In this document: in pieces, positions 6,639 to 15,804 of the stretch
Layout of the letters: each line of letters opens with the position of its first letter
Position numbering within the stretch: position 1 is the stretch's first letter
Assembly (NCBI GenBank): GCA_001916965.1
Contig: MNTL01000079.1
Location: 1-29,202 of the forward strand
Direction of reading: 5' to 3'
DNA: 29,202 nt
Origin: Roseburia sp. CAG:10041_57
GTDB taxonomy: Bacteria > Bacillota > Clostridia > Lachnospirales > Lachnospiraceae
Notes under the pieces: model-generated
Told to the model about the DNA's origin: nothing
Databases searched by the model: none
Seen by the model: the letters and a program-made list of their open reading frames with translations, nothing else
Made by a program: the position numbers and the translations under genes

Positions 6639-9600
6639 AGTATACACCGGATCAGCAACGGGTCATTGATACCAGAGATAAGAATATTCTGGTGTCTGCG
6701 GCTGCCGGTTCCGGTAAGACGGCAGTGCTGGTAGAGAGAATTATCAGGAAAATATGTGATGAAGAACATCCGGTAGATATTGACCGTCTTTTAATTGTGA
6801 CTTTTACCTCTGCGGCTGCGGCACAGATGAGGGAACGTATCAGCAGGGCGATTCAGAAGAGGCTGGAGGAACATCCTGAGAACGAACACTTGCAGAAGCA
6901 GTCTGCGCTGATACACAATGCGCAGATTACTACGATTGATTCTTTCTGTCTGTTCATTATCCGCAATAACTTCAACGAGATAGGTCTGGATCCCGGATTC
7001 CGTGTAGCTGATGAGGGCGAGATCAAGCTGCTGGAAGCAGATGTGATGGAGAAGCTGTTAGAAGACGCCCATGGGGAAGCAAGCCCGGAGTTTCTGCATT
7101 TTGTAGACAGTTACAGCACTGGCAGCAGTGACCAGAAGATTGAAGAAGCCATTTACAGACTGTATCATTTCTCTATGAGTTATCCTTTCCCGGAGGAATG
7201 GCTGGAAGCCAGAAGAGAGGACTATCAGGTGCAGTCGGTAGAAGAGCTGAATGACAGAAAATGGTATCAGGATGCCCTTAAATACATGGATACCGTATTG
7301 GAAGAGTGCAGGAAGCGCATCCATAAGGCATTGGAGATTGCTCAGGGATATGGCGGGCCTATTCAATACGTAGAGAATCTGGAAGCGGACCTTCAATTGC
7401 TGGGAAATATGGGAAAAGCAAGAGATTACAGTCAGTTGTATGACAGCTTTACCTATATCAGCTTTACCACTTTGTCACGTAAGAAAGCAGAGGATGTTGA
7501 TCCTGTCAGAAAGGATATGGTAAAGGCAATCCGTGATGAAGTGAAGAAAAGCATCGCAGACTTGAAGAAGACATTGTTTCCTATTTCACCGGAAGATATG
7601 CTGGCGGATATGTCTGTCTGCCAGAAGGCAGTGGATGAACTGGTCACGCTGACGCTTTCCTTCAAGGAAAGGCTGGATGCAGCCAAAAGAGATAAGAATC
7701 TTGTGGATTTCTCGGATATGGAGCATTTTGCACTGGAGATTCTGTTGACCAAAGACGATAACGGTGAATTAAAACCAAGAGAGACAGCACTGGAATTGCA
7801 GGATTATTTTGAAGAGATCATGATTGACGAGTATCAGGATTCCAATGAAGTACAGGAGCTTCTGCTTCGCAGCATCTCTGGTGAGGATAAAGGGCACTAT
7901 AATCGTTTCATGGTAGGAGATGTGAAGCAGAGTATCTATAAATTTCGTCTGGCAAGACCTGAGATCTTCATGGAGAAATATGATACCTATAAGACAGGAG
8001 AAGATGTAAAAGACAGAGTCCGCATTGACTTGAGCAGGAACTTCAGAAGCCGTAGGGAAGTGACAGAAGCGACGAATTTCTTATGTGGACAACTTATGGC
8101 AAAAGAAGTAGGTAATGTGGAATATGATGAGAATGCAGCCCTGTATGCAGGCGCTTCTTATGTAGAACCGCAGGATGCCGGACAATATGCGACAGAGCTT
8201 CTGATCGCAACGGATTCAGAAGATGAATCACAGCCTATGACAGAGAAGGAGAAGGAAGCTGTCATGGTGGCAGAGAGGATTCAGGAGCTGGTAGGGCATT
8301 TCCCGGTGACGGACGATCAGACGGGGGAACAGCGTCCGGCGAAATATTCTGATATTGTACTGTTGTTTCGAGCTACGACAGGGTGGGATGAGGATTTCAG
8401 AAGGATTCTGACTCAGAAAGGAATCCCGGTGCACATCACGAGCAAGACCGGGTATTTTCAGACTCTGGAGATTCAGGGGATTGTGAATCTGCTTCGAGTA
8501 CTGGACAACCCGCTACAGGATATTCCTTTATATGGTGTACTGAAATTACCGTGCTTTGATATAACGGAAGCAGAGGTAGCAATGCTTCGGTGTGCGGCAA
8601 AAGAAAAAAAGGAAAAAATGAAAAAAACGGCAGATAAGCAGTTCTTATATGAAGAGATATGTCAATACTGCAAGGAGCCTCCTGCACTGGATGGCACTGT
8701 ATATGATGAGATATTGATACAGAAGCTGACGTTTTTATTACAGAAGCTGGAACAGTACCGCAGGATGGTGGCATATACACCAATCAAGGAACTTCTGGGC
8801 TTTTTGATACAGGACACAGGATATGACACATATGTCAGTTCTATGCCGGGAGGAGATCAGAGACAGGCAAATATTGCATTACTTCTGGAGCGTGCAGGTA
8901 ACTTTGAGAAGACCTCCTTCTATGGACTTTTTCATTTCATACGATATCTGGAGACTATGCAGGAACAGGAAGTGGATTTTGGCGAAGCCAACATTCTGGA
9001 TGAGAGTGCGGATGTTGTCAGAGTAATGACGATTCACAAGAGTAAAGGTCTGGAATTTCCTATCTGCTTTGTATGCGGACTGGCGAAGCAGTTCAATCAG
9101 ATGGATGCCAGAGCATCAATTCTGATGGATGTGGAGCTTGGTATTGGTGTAGACTGCATAGACCCTGTCATGCGCACCAGAAGGAAGACAATGCGTAAAA
9201 ATGTAGTGGCACAGAGAATGAAAGAGGACACCAGAGGCGAAGACCTGCGTGTACTCTACGTAGCATTGACCCGTGCCAAGGAGAAGCTGATACTGACGGC
9301 TTATCAGGGTGAGAAGCTGGATAAGAAGTTATCCGACAGACTCTACCTTACTATGGAAAATGCACAGAAACTGCCTTTTTCTGTAGTGATGGGTTCAGCC
9401 TGCTATTTTGATATGATCCTGTCTGCATTGATGCGTCACAGAGATATGGAATCCCTGTTGGAAGAGAGAGGACTGCCATATGAGAAGCATCAGTTACCTT
9501 ATGGGGAGATTCCCTTACAGATCAGGTTGTGGCAGGAGGATAATTCACTGGAGAAAAAGGTGAAAGAAACCGGTAAGGCAGCTATGCTTGAGGAGGCTTT

Positions 9601-10360
9601 ATCACATACCGCGCAATATGCAGATACACAGCTGGAACAGAAGCTTTCCGACAGGCTGAACTTTAAGTACCCTTATGCATATCTGGAGGGGCTGACAGTC
9701 AAGACCACCGTATCAGAGCTGAAAAAGGCAGCCTTCGAGGAAGAGGCAGAGCCGGCAGCAGAATTGATCATGACGGCAAGAGAGCCATACATTCCCCGCT
9801 TTATATCGGGAGAAGAGGCAGTGCAGGGAACACAATACGGTACTGCTGTGCACAAGGTCATGGAATTACTGTCTTTTGATGCATCTTATCAGAATGTTCC
9901 GTCAGATAAAGTCTATATGGGGAAAATATGGGGCGAGATGCAGACATGGATTGCAGAAGGCAGGGTACAGAAAGAGGATATTGCCTGTGTAAATACTTCA
10001 CGTATTGCTTCATTCTTCCATTCCAATCTGGCAAAGAGAATGATATCAGCACAGCAAAGGGGAGAGCTGTACAGAGAGCAGCCCTTTGTACTGGGATTGC
10101 CGGCGCATGAATTAAAAGAGCAGTATCCTTCGGAAGAGACAGTATTGATACAGGGTGTAATCGATGTCTTTTTCTATGAAGATGGGGAGCTGGTCATTGC
10201 AGATTATAAGACGGACAGGGTCGAACAGGCTGTAGAGCTGGAGAAGCGATACCGGACACAGCTGGATTATTATCAGAGAGCGCTGGAACAGATTACCGGG
10301 GCGCATGTAAAAGAGCGGATCATTTACTCTTTCGCTTTAGCACAGGAAATCGGACTGTAA
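6629..10360 (+). CDS. addA: ATP-dependent helicase/nuclease subunit A, AddA
   Basis: 1243 aa, typical of AddA. It starts at ATG 6629 inside the end of addB, with GGAGGAAG just upstream. It is a UvrD/Rep-type superfamily 1 helicase followed by a RecB-like nuclease. Visible motifs are Walker A AAAGSGKT (24-31), motif II DEYQD (400-404), motif III GDVKQSIYKFRLARP, and MTIHKSKGLEFP and VALTRAKE in the second motor domain. Near the C-terminus the nuclease carries GVIDVFF (D1179) and IADYKTD (D1192, K1194). AddA provides the 3'-5' translocation motor and one of the complex's two nuclease centres. It works with AddB in repair of DNA ends and can also degrade linear foreign DNA. The gene looks intact; a new promoter begins immediately after its stop. 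Confidence 0.97.
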   Translation: MAVKYTPDQQRVIDTRDKNILVSAAAGSGKTAVLVERIIRKICDEEHPVDIDRLLIVTFTSAAAAQMRERISRAIQKRLEEHPENEHLQKQSALIHNAQITTIDSFCLFIIRNNFNEIGLDPGFRVADEGEIKLLEADVMEKLLEDAHGEASPEFLHFVDSYSTGSSDQKIEEAIYRLYHFSMSYPFPEEWLEARREDYQVQSVEELNDRKWYQDALKYMDTVLEECRKRIHKALEIAQGYGGPIQYVENLEADLQLLGNMGKARDYSQLYDSFTYISFTTLSRKKAEDVDPVRKDMVKAIRDEVKKSIADLKKTLFPISPEDMLADMSVCQKAVDELVTLTLSFKERLDAAKRDKNLVDFSDMEHFALEILLTKDDNGELKPRETALELQDYFEEIMIDEYQDSNEVQELLLRSISGEDKGHYNRFMVGDVKQSIYKFRLARPEIFMEKYDTYKTGEDVKDRVRIDLSRNFRSRREVTEATNFLCGQLMAKEVGNVEYDENAALYAGASYVEPQDAGQYATELLIATDSEDESQPMTEKEKEAVMVAERIQELVGHFPVTDDQTGEQRPAKYSDIVLLFRATTGWDEDFRRILTQKGIPVHITSKTGYFQTLEIQGIVNLLRVLDNPLQDIPLYGVLKLPCFDITEAEVAMLRCAAKEKKEKMKKTADKQFLYEEICQYCKEPPALDGTVYDEILIQKLTFLLQKLEQYRRMVAYTPIKELLGFLIQDTGYDTYVSSMPGGDQRQANIALLLERAGNFEKTSFYGLFHFIRYLETMQEQEVDFGEANILDESADVVRVMTIHKSKGLEFPICFVCGLAKQFNQMDARASILMDVELGIGVDCIDPVMRTRRKTMRKNVVAQRMKEDTRGEDLRVLYVALTRAKEKLILTAYQGEKLDKKLSDRLYLTMENAQKLPFSVVMGSACYFDMILSALMRHRDMESLLEERGLPYEKHQLPYGEIPLQIRLWQEDNSLEKKVKETGKAAMLEEALSHTAQYADTQLEQKLSDRLNFKYPYAYLEGLTVKTTVSELKKAAFEEEAEPAAELIMTAREPYIPRFISGEEAVQGTQYGTAVHKVMELLSFDASYQNVPSDKVYMGKIWGEMQTWIAEGRVQKEDIACVNTSRIASFFHSNLAKRMISAQQRGELYREQPFVLGLPAHELKEQYPSEETVLIQGVIDVFFYEDGELVIADYKTDRVEQAVELEKRYRTQLDYYQRALEQITGAHVKERIIYSFALAQEIGL

Positions 10361-10362
10361 CC

Positions 10363-10391
10363 TTGCAAGTTTGCACATTATAGCATATAAT
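10363..10391 (+). promoter_or_regulatory. Strong sigma-A-type promoter for the XpaC/VWA/TelA operon
   Basis: TTGCAA (10363-10368), 17-base spacer, TATAAT (10386-10391). It begins three bases after the addA stop and gives a leader of about 40 bases before the start at 10439. Confidence 0.75.
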
Positions 10392-10438
10392 GGAGCTTGT
10401 TTAGAGTCGCCTGGACGACTTCATATAGAGGTGAGCAC

Positions 10439-11173
10439 ATGAAAAAGAAGAAAATAAAGAAGTTAATATTTGGAAACCTTGGTTTTCTCATAGGTTTTGT
10501 CGTGTTGTTCTCGCCGGGGCTGCTGGGACTCAGTATTGTGGATGCCAGTGCAGTCAAGGCCGCATTGTCCCTGACATTGGGAATCATGATGCCTGCGGGA
10601 ATGGTAGCATATAATTACAAGACAATATCACAGAAGAATGATGTAAAATTAATCGGTACGAATCAGTATTCCGTAGAGGGTATCAGACAGGAGATGAAGC
10701 ATTATCTTGGAAGCGGAGTCTTTGGCCAAGTAGCCAGGGCCAGTCTGGATGAGCTGGATAAATGTGAGAAGATGCAGGCTGGTGTGGATGAAGTGCTGGA
10801 CCGCAAATTCGAGAAGGGCAGTCTGACTTATCAGAAGTTTGATTCCATTGCCAAGGCTGCACAGGATACCATATTGGCGAATATGGTGAATATGCTTAAC
10901 CGCATGAAGGTAATTGATGATGGTGTCTATGCCAGATTGCAGAATTACAAGCATGATGATATACCGGATGATATCCAGATACAGCAGCTGGAACTGTATA
11001 ATAAGAACATTGCGGCTGTCAAGGAAAAACGCAATCAGAATGAAGGGCTTATTTACAAGCTGGATGAACTCAGGATTGAGCTTGCAGCCTCAGAGGCAGT
11101 AGATGCGGCAGGAATCAAGGCATACGCAGAGATTGATACCTTGATTAAGCAGATAGAGTACTATCAGAACTGA
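10439..11173 (+). CDS. XpaC-like membrane-anchored protein of a TelA operon
   Basis: 244 aa. The ATG at 10439 is chosen because AGAGGTGAG precedes it; the TTG at 10397 lies too close to the promoter's expected transcription start. A basic N-terminus (MKKKKIKK) is followed by two hydrophobic segments at about residues 9-28 and 35-58. The rest is a charged, mostly helical cytosolic part with coiled-coil character. No catalytic motif is recognised. In Bacillus and relatives, XpaC (PF10112, named for 5-bromo-4-chloroindolyl phosphate hydrolysis) is a small membrane protein encoded next to TelA, and this gene fits that size, topology and place. The sequence match itself was not checked, so the family name is inferred mainly from context. 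Confidence 0.6.
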   Translation: MKKKKIKKLIFGNLGFLIGFVVLFSPGLLGLSIVDASAVKAALSLTLGIMMPAGMVAYNYKTISQKNDVKLIGTNQYSVEGIRQEMKHYLGSGVFGQVARASLDELDKCEKMQAGVDEVLDRKFEKGSLTYQKFDSIAKAAQDTILANMVNMLNRMKVIDDGVYARLQNYKHDDIPDDIQIQQLELYNKNIAAVKEKRNQNEGLIYKLDELRIELAASEAVDAAGIKAYAEIDTLIKQIEYYQN

Positions 11174-11205
11174 TATTATATCAGGGGAGAGGAAGGAGTA
11201 TACAA

Positions 11206-12897
11206 TTGAAGAGAAGCAACAGTAAGACAACGATACTGGTCATTGTGATTGCCATAGTTGTGTTTGCACTGGCACTTGCCGGTATTAATGCAACGAGAAA
11301 TATTGGCAAATCTGCCAAGACAATCAGTACGGAATCCGCTACGACCAGTATAGACAAGATGCTGCGTAACATTGAGGTGACGTATGCGGATCCCGTGAAA
11401 TCACAGGTTGACCTGCTGGACACACAGGAAGAGGATGAGCTTCCTGACATTGACAAGAACGAGATTACCGTAAATGAGGATTCCGGCCTGTATGTGGAGA
11501 TTTTTACAGCGCCGGAGCGTTCAGGCTCTGATAAGGATGGCTGGATGAATGAAATGGCAGAGAAGTTCAACCGTGAAGATATGCAGGTGAACGGCCAGGA
11601 TGTATCTGTCAGGATCAGAAATGTCACTTCGGGACTTGCCATGGAATATATTGCCACCGGCAAATATGTACCTGATGGATTCTCACCATCCAATGCATTC
11701 TGGGGAAAGATGCTGGAAGCGGATGATGTGCGTGTACAGACCGTGGCAGAGAGACTTGTTGGCAATGTGCCGATTCTGATGTTCCAGAATGATACGTATG
11801 ATGAGCTGATGAAGAAATATGGAGCCCTGAATCTGAAGACGGTTGTAGAAGCAACTGCCAATGGCGAGATTACCATGGGATATACGAACCCTTATGCCAG
11901 CTCTACAGGCCTGAACTTCCTGATCAGCACATTGCAGACCTATAGCCCGTCTGATCCGTTAAGTGATGAGGCGGTAGCAGGTTTCCAGACATTCCAGGCT
12001 AATGTCCCTTTTGTTGCATATAATACGCCGCAGATGAAGACTGCCGTAGAATCAGGTTCTCTGACTGGTCTGATCTATGAATATCAGGCTTACCAGAATG
12101 ACAAGGAATTGCAGAGAAAATACAAGGCAGTTCCATTTGGCTTCCGTCATGACGGACCACTCTATGCAGTGGGCAATATCAGTGATGAGAAGCTCCAGAT
12201 TCTGCAGATGTTCGCTGATTACTGTCTGACAGATGAAGCGCAGGCATTGGCAACAGAGTATGGTTTTAATGGCATGGATGATTATATCTGTGAACAAAGA
12301 GATGTATCAGGAGATGATCTTCTCAATGCCCAGGAACTTTGGAAAGAAGAGAAGGATAACGGTAAGCCGGTCATTGCCGTATTCGTGGCGGATGTATCAG
12401 GAAGTATGGATGGAGAACCCATCAACATGCTTCGCCAGTCTCTGATCAATGGTATGAAGTACATTGGAAAAGACAATTATGTAGGATTGGTTTCCTATAG
12501 TGACGACGTCACAGTCAATGTACCTGTTGGAAAATTTGACCTGAATCATCAGTCTGCTTTCAAGGGCGGTGTAGAGAGCCTTGAGACAGGCGGCGGTACA
12601 GCGACTTTTGATGGAATTATAGTAGGTATCCACTTGCTGCAGGAAGCAATGGCGGAATATCCGGAGGCAAAGCCGATGCTCTTCGTATTATCAGATGGAC
12701 AGAGCAACCGTGGCTATGACCTGTCTGATATCAGAGAACCGCTGGATGCGCTTAATATTCCTGTGTATACCATCGGTTATAATGCAGATATCGATGCCCT
12801 TTCCCAGATATCTGCAATCAATGAAGCAGCCAGCATCAACGCTGACACAGATGATGTAGTATATAAGATTAAGAACTTGTTTAATGCGAATTTATAA
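11206..12897 (+). CDS. Membrane-anchored solute-binding/VWA-domain protein
   Basis: 563 aa. It begins at TTG 11206 with GGAAGGAG 7 bases upstream. One N-terminal membrane segment (residues ~9-27) places the rest outside the cell. Residues ~90-370 look like a periplasmic-type solute-binding fold (VEIFTAPERSGS; GYTNPYASSTGLNFL; FADYCLTDEAQALA). Residues ~388-560 are a von Willebrand factor A domain with a complete MIDAS metal site: DVSGS (D396, S398, S400), T465 in GGGTATFDG and D497 in LSDGQ. Such domains bind protein partners through Mg2+. It sits between the XpaC-like gene and telA and is probably co-transcribed with them, which suggests a surface sensor or adhesion part of the same membrane-stress module. 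The specific ligand is unknown. Confidence 0.82.
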   Translation: MKRSNSKTTILVIVIAIVVFALALAGINATRNIGKSAKTISTESATTSIDKMLRNIEVTYADPVKSQVDLLDTQEEDELPDIDKNEITVNEDSGLYVEIFTAPERSGSDKDGWMNEMAEKFNREDMQVNGQDVSVRIRNVTSGLAMEYIATGKYVPDGFSPSNAFWGKMLEADDVRVQTVAERLVGNVPILMFQNDTYDELMKKYGALNLKTVVEATANGEITMGYTNPYASSTGLNFLISTLQTYSPSDPLSDEAVAGFQTFQANVPFVAYNTPQMKTAVESGSLTGLIYEYQAYQNDKELQRKYKAVPFGFRHDGPLYAVGNISDEKLQILQMFADYCLTDEAQALATEYGFNGMDDYICEQRDVSGDDLLNAQELWKEEKDNGKPVIAVFVADVSGSMDGEPINMLRQSLINGMKYIGKDNYVGLVSYSDDVTVNVPVGKFDLNHQSAFKGGVESLETGGGTATFDGIIVGIHLLQEAMAEYPEAKPMLFVLSDGQSNRGYDLSDIREPLDALNIPVYTIGYNADIDALSQISAINEAASINADTDDVVYKIKNLFNANL

Positions 12898-12907
12898 GGA
12901 GGACAAT

Positions 12908-14035
12908 ATGGGATTTTCATTGGATATGCCGGATGAAGCGGCAATTAAAGAACAGGTAAAGGCTGAGCTTGCTCCACTTCCGGAGAGAAAAGAGGCTATC
13001 GCAGAGGTTGCTGGTAAGAATGCAGATGCTTTCCTTACAGTAGATCTGAATTCTTTTGATGAAAGAAAAGAACTGACAACAGCAATCGAGACATTTGGTG
13101 CAGACCTGGTCAAAGATTCTGCAACCAAGAATGAACTGTTAAAGACCAAGGTTGGTGATCTGGGTAATTTCGGGGGAGCCAGCGCAGATGTAGCTAAGGG
13201 ACTGGAAGATCTGACTATTGAGATGAAAGATCTGGATCCTTCTGCAATTGATTTCATGAAGACTGGTCCTTTGGGTAAGATTTTCAACCCTGTAAGAAGA
13301 TATTTCACCAAGTTTGAAGACTCTGACAAGGCAATCGGTGATATCATCAAGTCACTGGATAAGGGAGAGACTTCCCTTAGAAATGACAACACAACACTGG
13401 AGCTGGAACAGGCATCCATGCGTGACCTCACTAAGCAGTTAAATGAAAAAGTGGAAATGGGCACACAGCTTGACGAATATTTAACAAATGCCATTGAGAA
13501 AGCAAAGGCAGATGGCACAGACCCTGACAGAGTGAAGTTCGTAGAGGAAGAAATCCTGCTTCCACTCAGACAGAGACTCCTTGACTTTGAACAGATGCTG
13601 GCTGTAAATCAGCAGGGTATCGTTGCAATGGAGATCATCCGTAGAAATAATCTGGAGCTGATCCGTTCCGTAGAACGTGCCAAGACAGTAACCGTATCTG
13701 CCCTTCGTGTAGCAGTTACAGTAGCAAGTGCTCTGTACCACCAGAAGATCGTATTAGAGAAAGTAAATCTCTTAAATGAGACGACCAACAATATGATCGC
13801 TGCCACCTCCAAGATGTTAAAGGATCAGGGTGCAGAGATTCAGAAGCAGGCTATTGAATCCAATATTTCCATTGATACAATGAAGCAGGCTTTTGCAGAT
13901 ACTTTTGCAGCTCTGGAAGACATCAGCAACTACAAGCAGGAAGCTCTGCCTAGAGTACGTCAGACAATTGACGAGTTCAAGGCTCTGACAGAAGAAGGCG
14001 AGAAGGCTCTGCAGAGAATAGAAAAGGTATATTAA
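12908..14035 (+). CDS. telA: TelA family (toxic anion resistance) protein
   Basis: 375 aa, normal for TelA (PF05816). The ATG at 12908 has TAAGGAGG at 12895-12902; this ribosome site overlaps the end of the VWA gene. The protein is soluble and almost wholly helical, with long heptad-like stretches (~residues 150-370). Family-typical parts include FNPVRRYFTKFEDSDKAIGD, a DPDRVKFVEEEILLPLRQRL region and an NLELIRSVERAKTVTVSALR region. The family was named for tellurite resistance, but in Firmicutes it is mostly tied to cell-envelope stress and antibiotic tolerance. The XpaC-like and VWA genes upstream and the HAD and CPBP genes downstream appear to be one transcription unit. Tellurite itself is not implied. 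Confidence 0.88.
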   Translation: MGFSLDMPDEAAIKEQVKAELAPLPERKEAIAEVAGKNADAFLTVDLNSFDERKELTTAIETFGADLVKDSATKNELLKTKVGDLGNFGGASADVAKGLEDLTIEMKDLDPSAIDFMKTGPLGKIFNPVRRYFTKFEDSDKAIGDIIKSLDKGETSLRNDNTTLELEQASMRDLTKQLNEKVEMGTQLDEYLTNAIEKAKADGTDPDRVKFVEEEILLPLRQRLLDFEQMLAVNQQGIVAMEIIRRNNLELIRSVERAKTVTVSALRVAVTVASALYHQKIVLEKVNLLNETTNNMIAATSKMLKDQGAEIQKQAIESNISIDTMKQAFADTFAALEDISNYKQEALPRVRQTIDEFKALTEEGEKALQRIEKVY

Positions 14036-14038
14036 TAT

Positions 14039-14701
14039 ATGTTTCAGTATGTTTTATTTGATCTGGATGGGACACTGACAGACCCCAAGACAGGAATCAC
14101 AAGCTGCGTGCAGTATGCACTGGCGGATGCGGGAATCGAAGAACCCGATCTGGACAAATTGGAGCCCTTTATCGGTCCGCCTCTGACAGACAGCTTCAGG
14201 GAATTCTATGGCTTTGATGACGAACAGATTAAGCGTGCCATAGACAAGTATCATGAGAGATTCGATGAGAAGGGTATCTTTGAGAATGAACTCATAGAAG
14301 GAATCCCTGAATTATTAAAGGCTCTAAAGGATGCCGGACGCAGAGTTTCCATTGCGTCCAGCAAACCAAGACCTCTGGTTATCAGGATTCTGGAGCACTT
14401 TGAGATCGCACAGTATTTTGATACCGTAGTGGGCAGCGAGTTTGATGGCAGATTTGCAACGAAGGAAGCAGTTGTAGAAGAAGCACTCAAACAGTTGGTT
14501 CCTTCTGTATATGAGAAGGAAGATGTCGCCATGGTCGGTGACCGCAAGTTCGACATTCAGGGAGCGAGAGCTCATGGACTGACGGGAATCGGCGTAAGCT
14601 TCGGCTATGCCGGTGAGCATGAGCTTGAGGATGCAGGCGCAGACTATATTGTAGATACAGTAGAGGAGCTGCAGAGACTTTTGCTGCAGGGAAGCCTATG
14701 A
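14039..14701 (+). CDS. HAD-superfamily hydrolase, phosphoglycolate-phosphatase-like
   Basis: 220 aa. It starts three bases after the telA stop, with only a weak AAAGG upstream, so translation may depend on coupling to telA. HAD motifs are present: motif I FDLDGTLTD (nucleophile D8, acid D10), motif II around SIASSKP with its Lys, and motif IV VGDRKFD (D168, D172). A helical cap between motifs I and II makes it subfamily IA, like Gph/PpaX and the YsaA-type phosphatases. It would remove phosphate from a small sugar-phosphate or nucleotide in the cytosol; the substrate cannot be told from sequence. Its stop overlaps the next start (ATGA), so the two are translationally coupled. Confidence 0.88.
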   Translation: MFQYVLFDLDGTLTDPKTGITSCVQYALADAGIEEPDLDKLEPFIGPPLTDSFREFYGFDDEQIKRAIDKYHERFDEKGIFENELIEGIPELLKALKDAGRRVSIASSKPRPLVIRILEHFEIAQYFDTVVGSEFDGRFATKEAVVEEALKQLVPSVYEKEDVAMVGDRKFDIQGARAHGLTGIGVSFGYAGEHELEDAGADYIVDTVEELQRLLLQGSL

Positions 14702-15576
14702 GCAGAAGATTAAAAGCTCCCAGAGAACCTAAAGTACAGCCAAAGCGTACACATCCACTGGAAAAGGCATGGTATATCCTGAAACCGTTCATTCTGTATA
14801 TGGTCATTAAGACTGCGGCATTGCTGTTATTATCCTTACTGGTCATATCGGTTCCAATCAGCTCCATGGCAGAATGGGTAACGGTTCACAGTAATCAGAT
14901 CAATGCGGTGCTCAATGCATTGGCGAGCATCTTCGCTGTTGCATTTCTGATGAATGACTTCCTCAAGGAAGTAAATGTAATTGGCGAGATTGACATTGAC
15001 AGCAGTTTTTTCAGGCAGTTCTGTGCATGGATGAAGAATGGAGTGAAAGCAGACAAAGATAAGGCAGTACCTCTGGCACTGTCTGCATCACTTGGAATCA
15101 CTTCGGCTTTGGCGTTTAACATTCTGGCTGGAATCATACAGATACAGTCACCGGGTTATCAGAAGGTAGAAGCTATCCAGTATTCTGTTCCCATATGGCT
15201 TGGACTGATTCTGTATGGACTGATTTCTCCTTTTGTAGAAGAAGTCGTATTCAGAGGACTGACATATACCCGTATGCGCAGATTCTTTGGAATCCCTCTG
15301 AGTGTAATTGTGACAGCAGTGTTGTTTGCCGGTTTTCATGGTAATCTGGCGCAGTTCGTATATGCATTATGCATGGGAGTGCTGTTGGCACTGTGCTATG
15401 AGTGGGTGAAGAGCTTTGCAGCACCGCTGGTATTTCATATGGCAGCGAATATTGTAGTATTCGTAGTATCCAGCCTGATGGGTGGCAGTTCTGCATTGCT
15501 GTATATACCGTTTCTTGTATTTTTTTTATTGTTATCAGCAGTGCTGACAGCGCTGTTATATGGAAAGACCAGATAA
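14698..15576 (+). CDS. CPBP-family intramembrane metalloprotease (Abi/CAAX protease type)
   Basis: 292 aa. The start overlaps the HAD stop in ATGA, with AGGGAAG upstream. About eight hydrophobic segments make it an integral membrane protein. The CPBP/Rce1 catalytic motifs are all there: EEVVFRG (E181, E182, R186), FAGFHGNLAQF (H214), and FHMAANIV (H247, N251). Bacterial members are linked to processing or self-immunity for peptides and to membrane stress, though the substrate of this one is unknown. As the last gene of the XpaC-VWA-TelA-HAD unit it may cut a membrane component of that module; that is inference. No terminator follows directly; the hairpin at 15681-15730 could serve. Confidence 0.88.
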   Translation: MSRRLKAPREPKVQPKRTHPLEKAWYILKPFILYMVIKTAALLLLSLLVISVPISSMAEWVTVHSNQINAVLNALASIFAVAFLMNDFLKEVNVIGEIDIDSSFFRQFCAWMKNGVKADKDKAVPLALSASLGITSALAFNILAGIIQIQSPGYQKVEAIQYSVPIWLGLILYGLISPFVEEVVFRGLTYTRMRRFFGIPLSVIVTAVLFAGFHGNLAQFVYALCMGVLLALCYEWVKSFAAPLVFHMAANIVVFVVSSLMGGSSALLYIPFLVFFLLLSAVLTALLYGKTR

Positions 15577-15619
15577 TACATGAACAGAACAGGAAAACGC
15601 ACAAATTATAAATTTACTC

Positions 15620-15648
15620 TTTACAAATGAAAAATTTTTTTTTATAAT
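15620..15648 (+). promoter_or_regulatory. Upstream promoter in the gltB leader region
   Basis: TTTACA (15620-15625), 17-base spacer, TATAAT (15643-15648). Transcription would start near 15655 and meet a terminator at 15681-15730, giving a short RNA of about 75-80 bases unless read through into gltB. Confidence 0.7.
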
Positions 15649-15654
15649 GATGAA

Positions 15655-15732
15655 AACGTAAAAAATCTAATATAGCGAACAAGGTAACCAAAGGCGGTTT
15701 AATATAGCGTATTTTTGGTTGCCTTTTTTTGT
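15655..15732 (+). ncRNA. Possible short RNA or attenuator leader upstream of gltB
   Basis: A promoter with consensus spacing and a terminator bound this stretch. It has no open reading frame with a ribosome site. The 10-bp word TAATATAGCG occurs twice, at 15668-15677 before the terminator stem and at 15700-15709 in its loop. It matches no RNA family that I recognise. Confidence 0.35.
15681..15730 (+). terminator. Rho-independent terminator in the gltB leader
   Basis: AAGGTAACCAAA (15681-15692) pairs with TTTGGTTGCCTT (15714-15725), 12 pairs with one wobble and a 21-base loop, followed by an unbroken T run to 15730. It may end the short transcript from 15655 as well as the telA operon. Confidence 0.75.
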
Positions 15733-15766
15733 TGCTTTATCTGACTATTTTATACAGAACACACAT

Positions 15767-15787
15767 ATTGTCAAATAATCTGACAAT
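15767..15787. promoter_or_regulatory. Palindromic operator candidate upstream of the gltB promoter
   Basis: ATTGTCA-aataatc-TGACAAT is a perfect 7+7 inverted repeat. Its centre lies about 30 bases upstream of the -35 at 15805, a typical activator position. The regulator is unknown; a nitrogen- or glutamate-responsive LysR-type protein is one possibility. Confidence 0.45.
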
Positions 15788-15804
15788 TCGCAGAAAACGC
15801 CCTG

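Noticed and set aside
11181..11876. Minus-strand frame of 231 codons over the VWA gene
   Set aside because: Serine-rich shadow of the VWA protein's coding strand, with no ribosome site or family motif.
12892..13518. Minus-strand frame of 208 codons over telA
   Set aside because: Serine-rich reverse complement of a helical, Glu/Lys-rich protein; no independent support.
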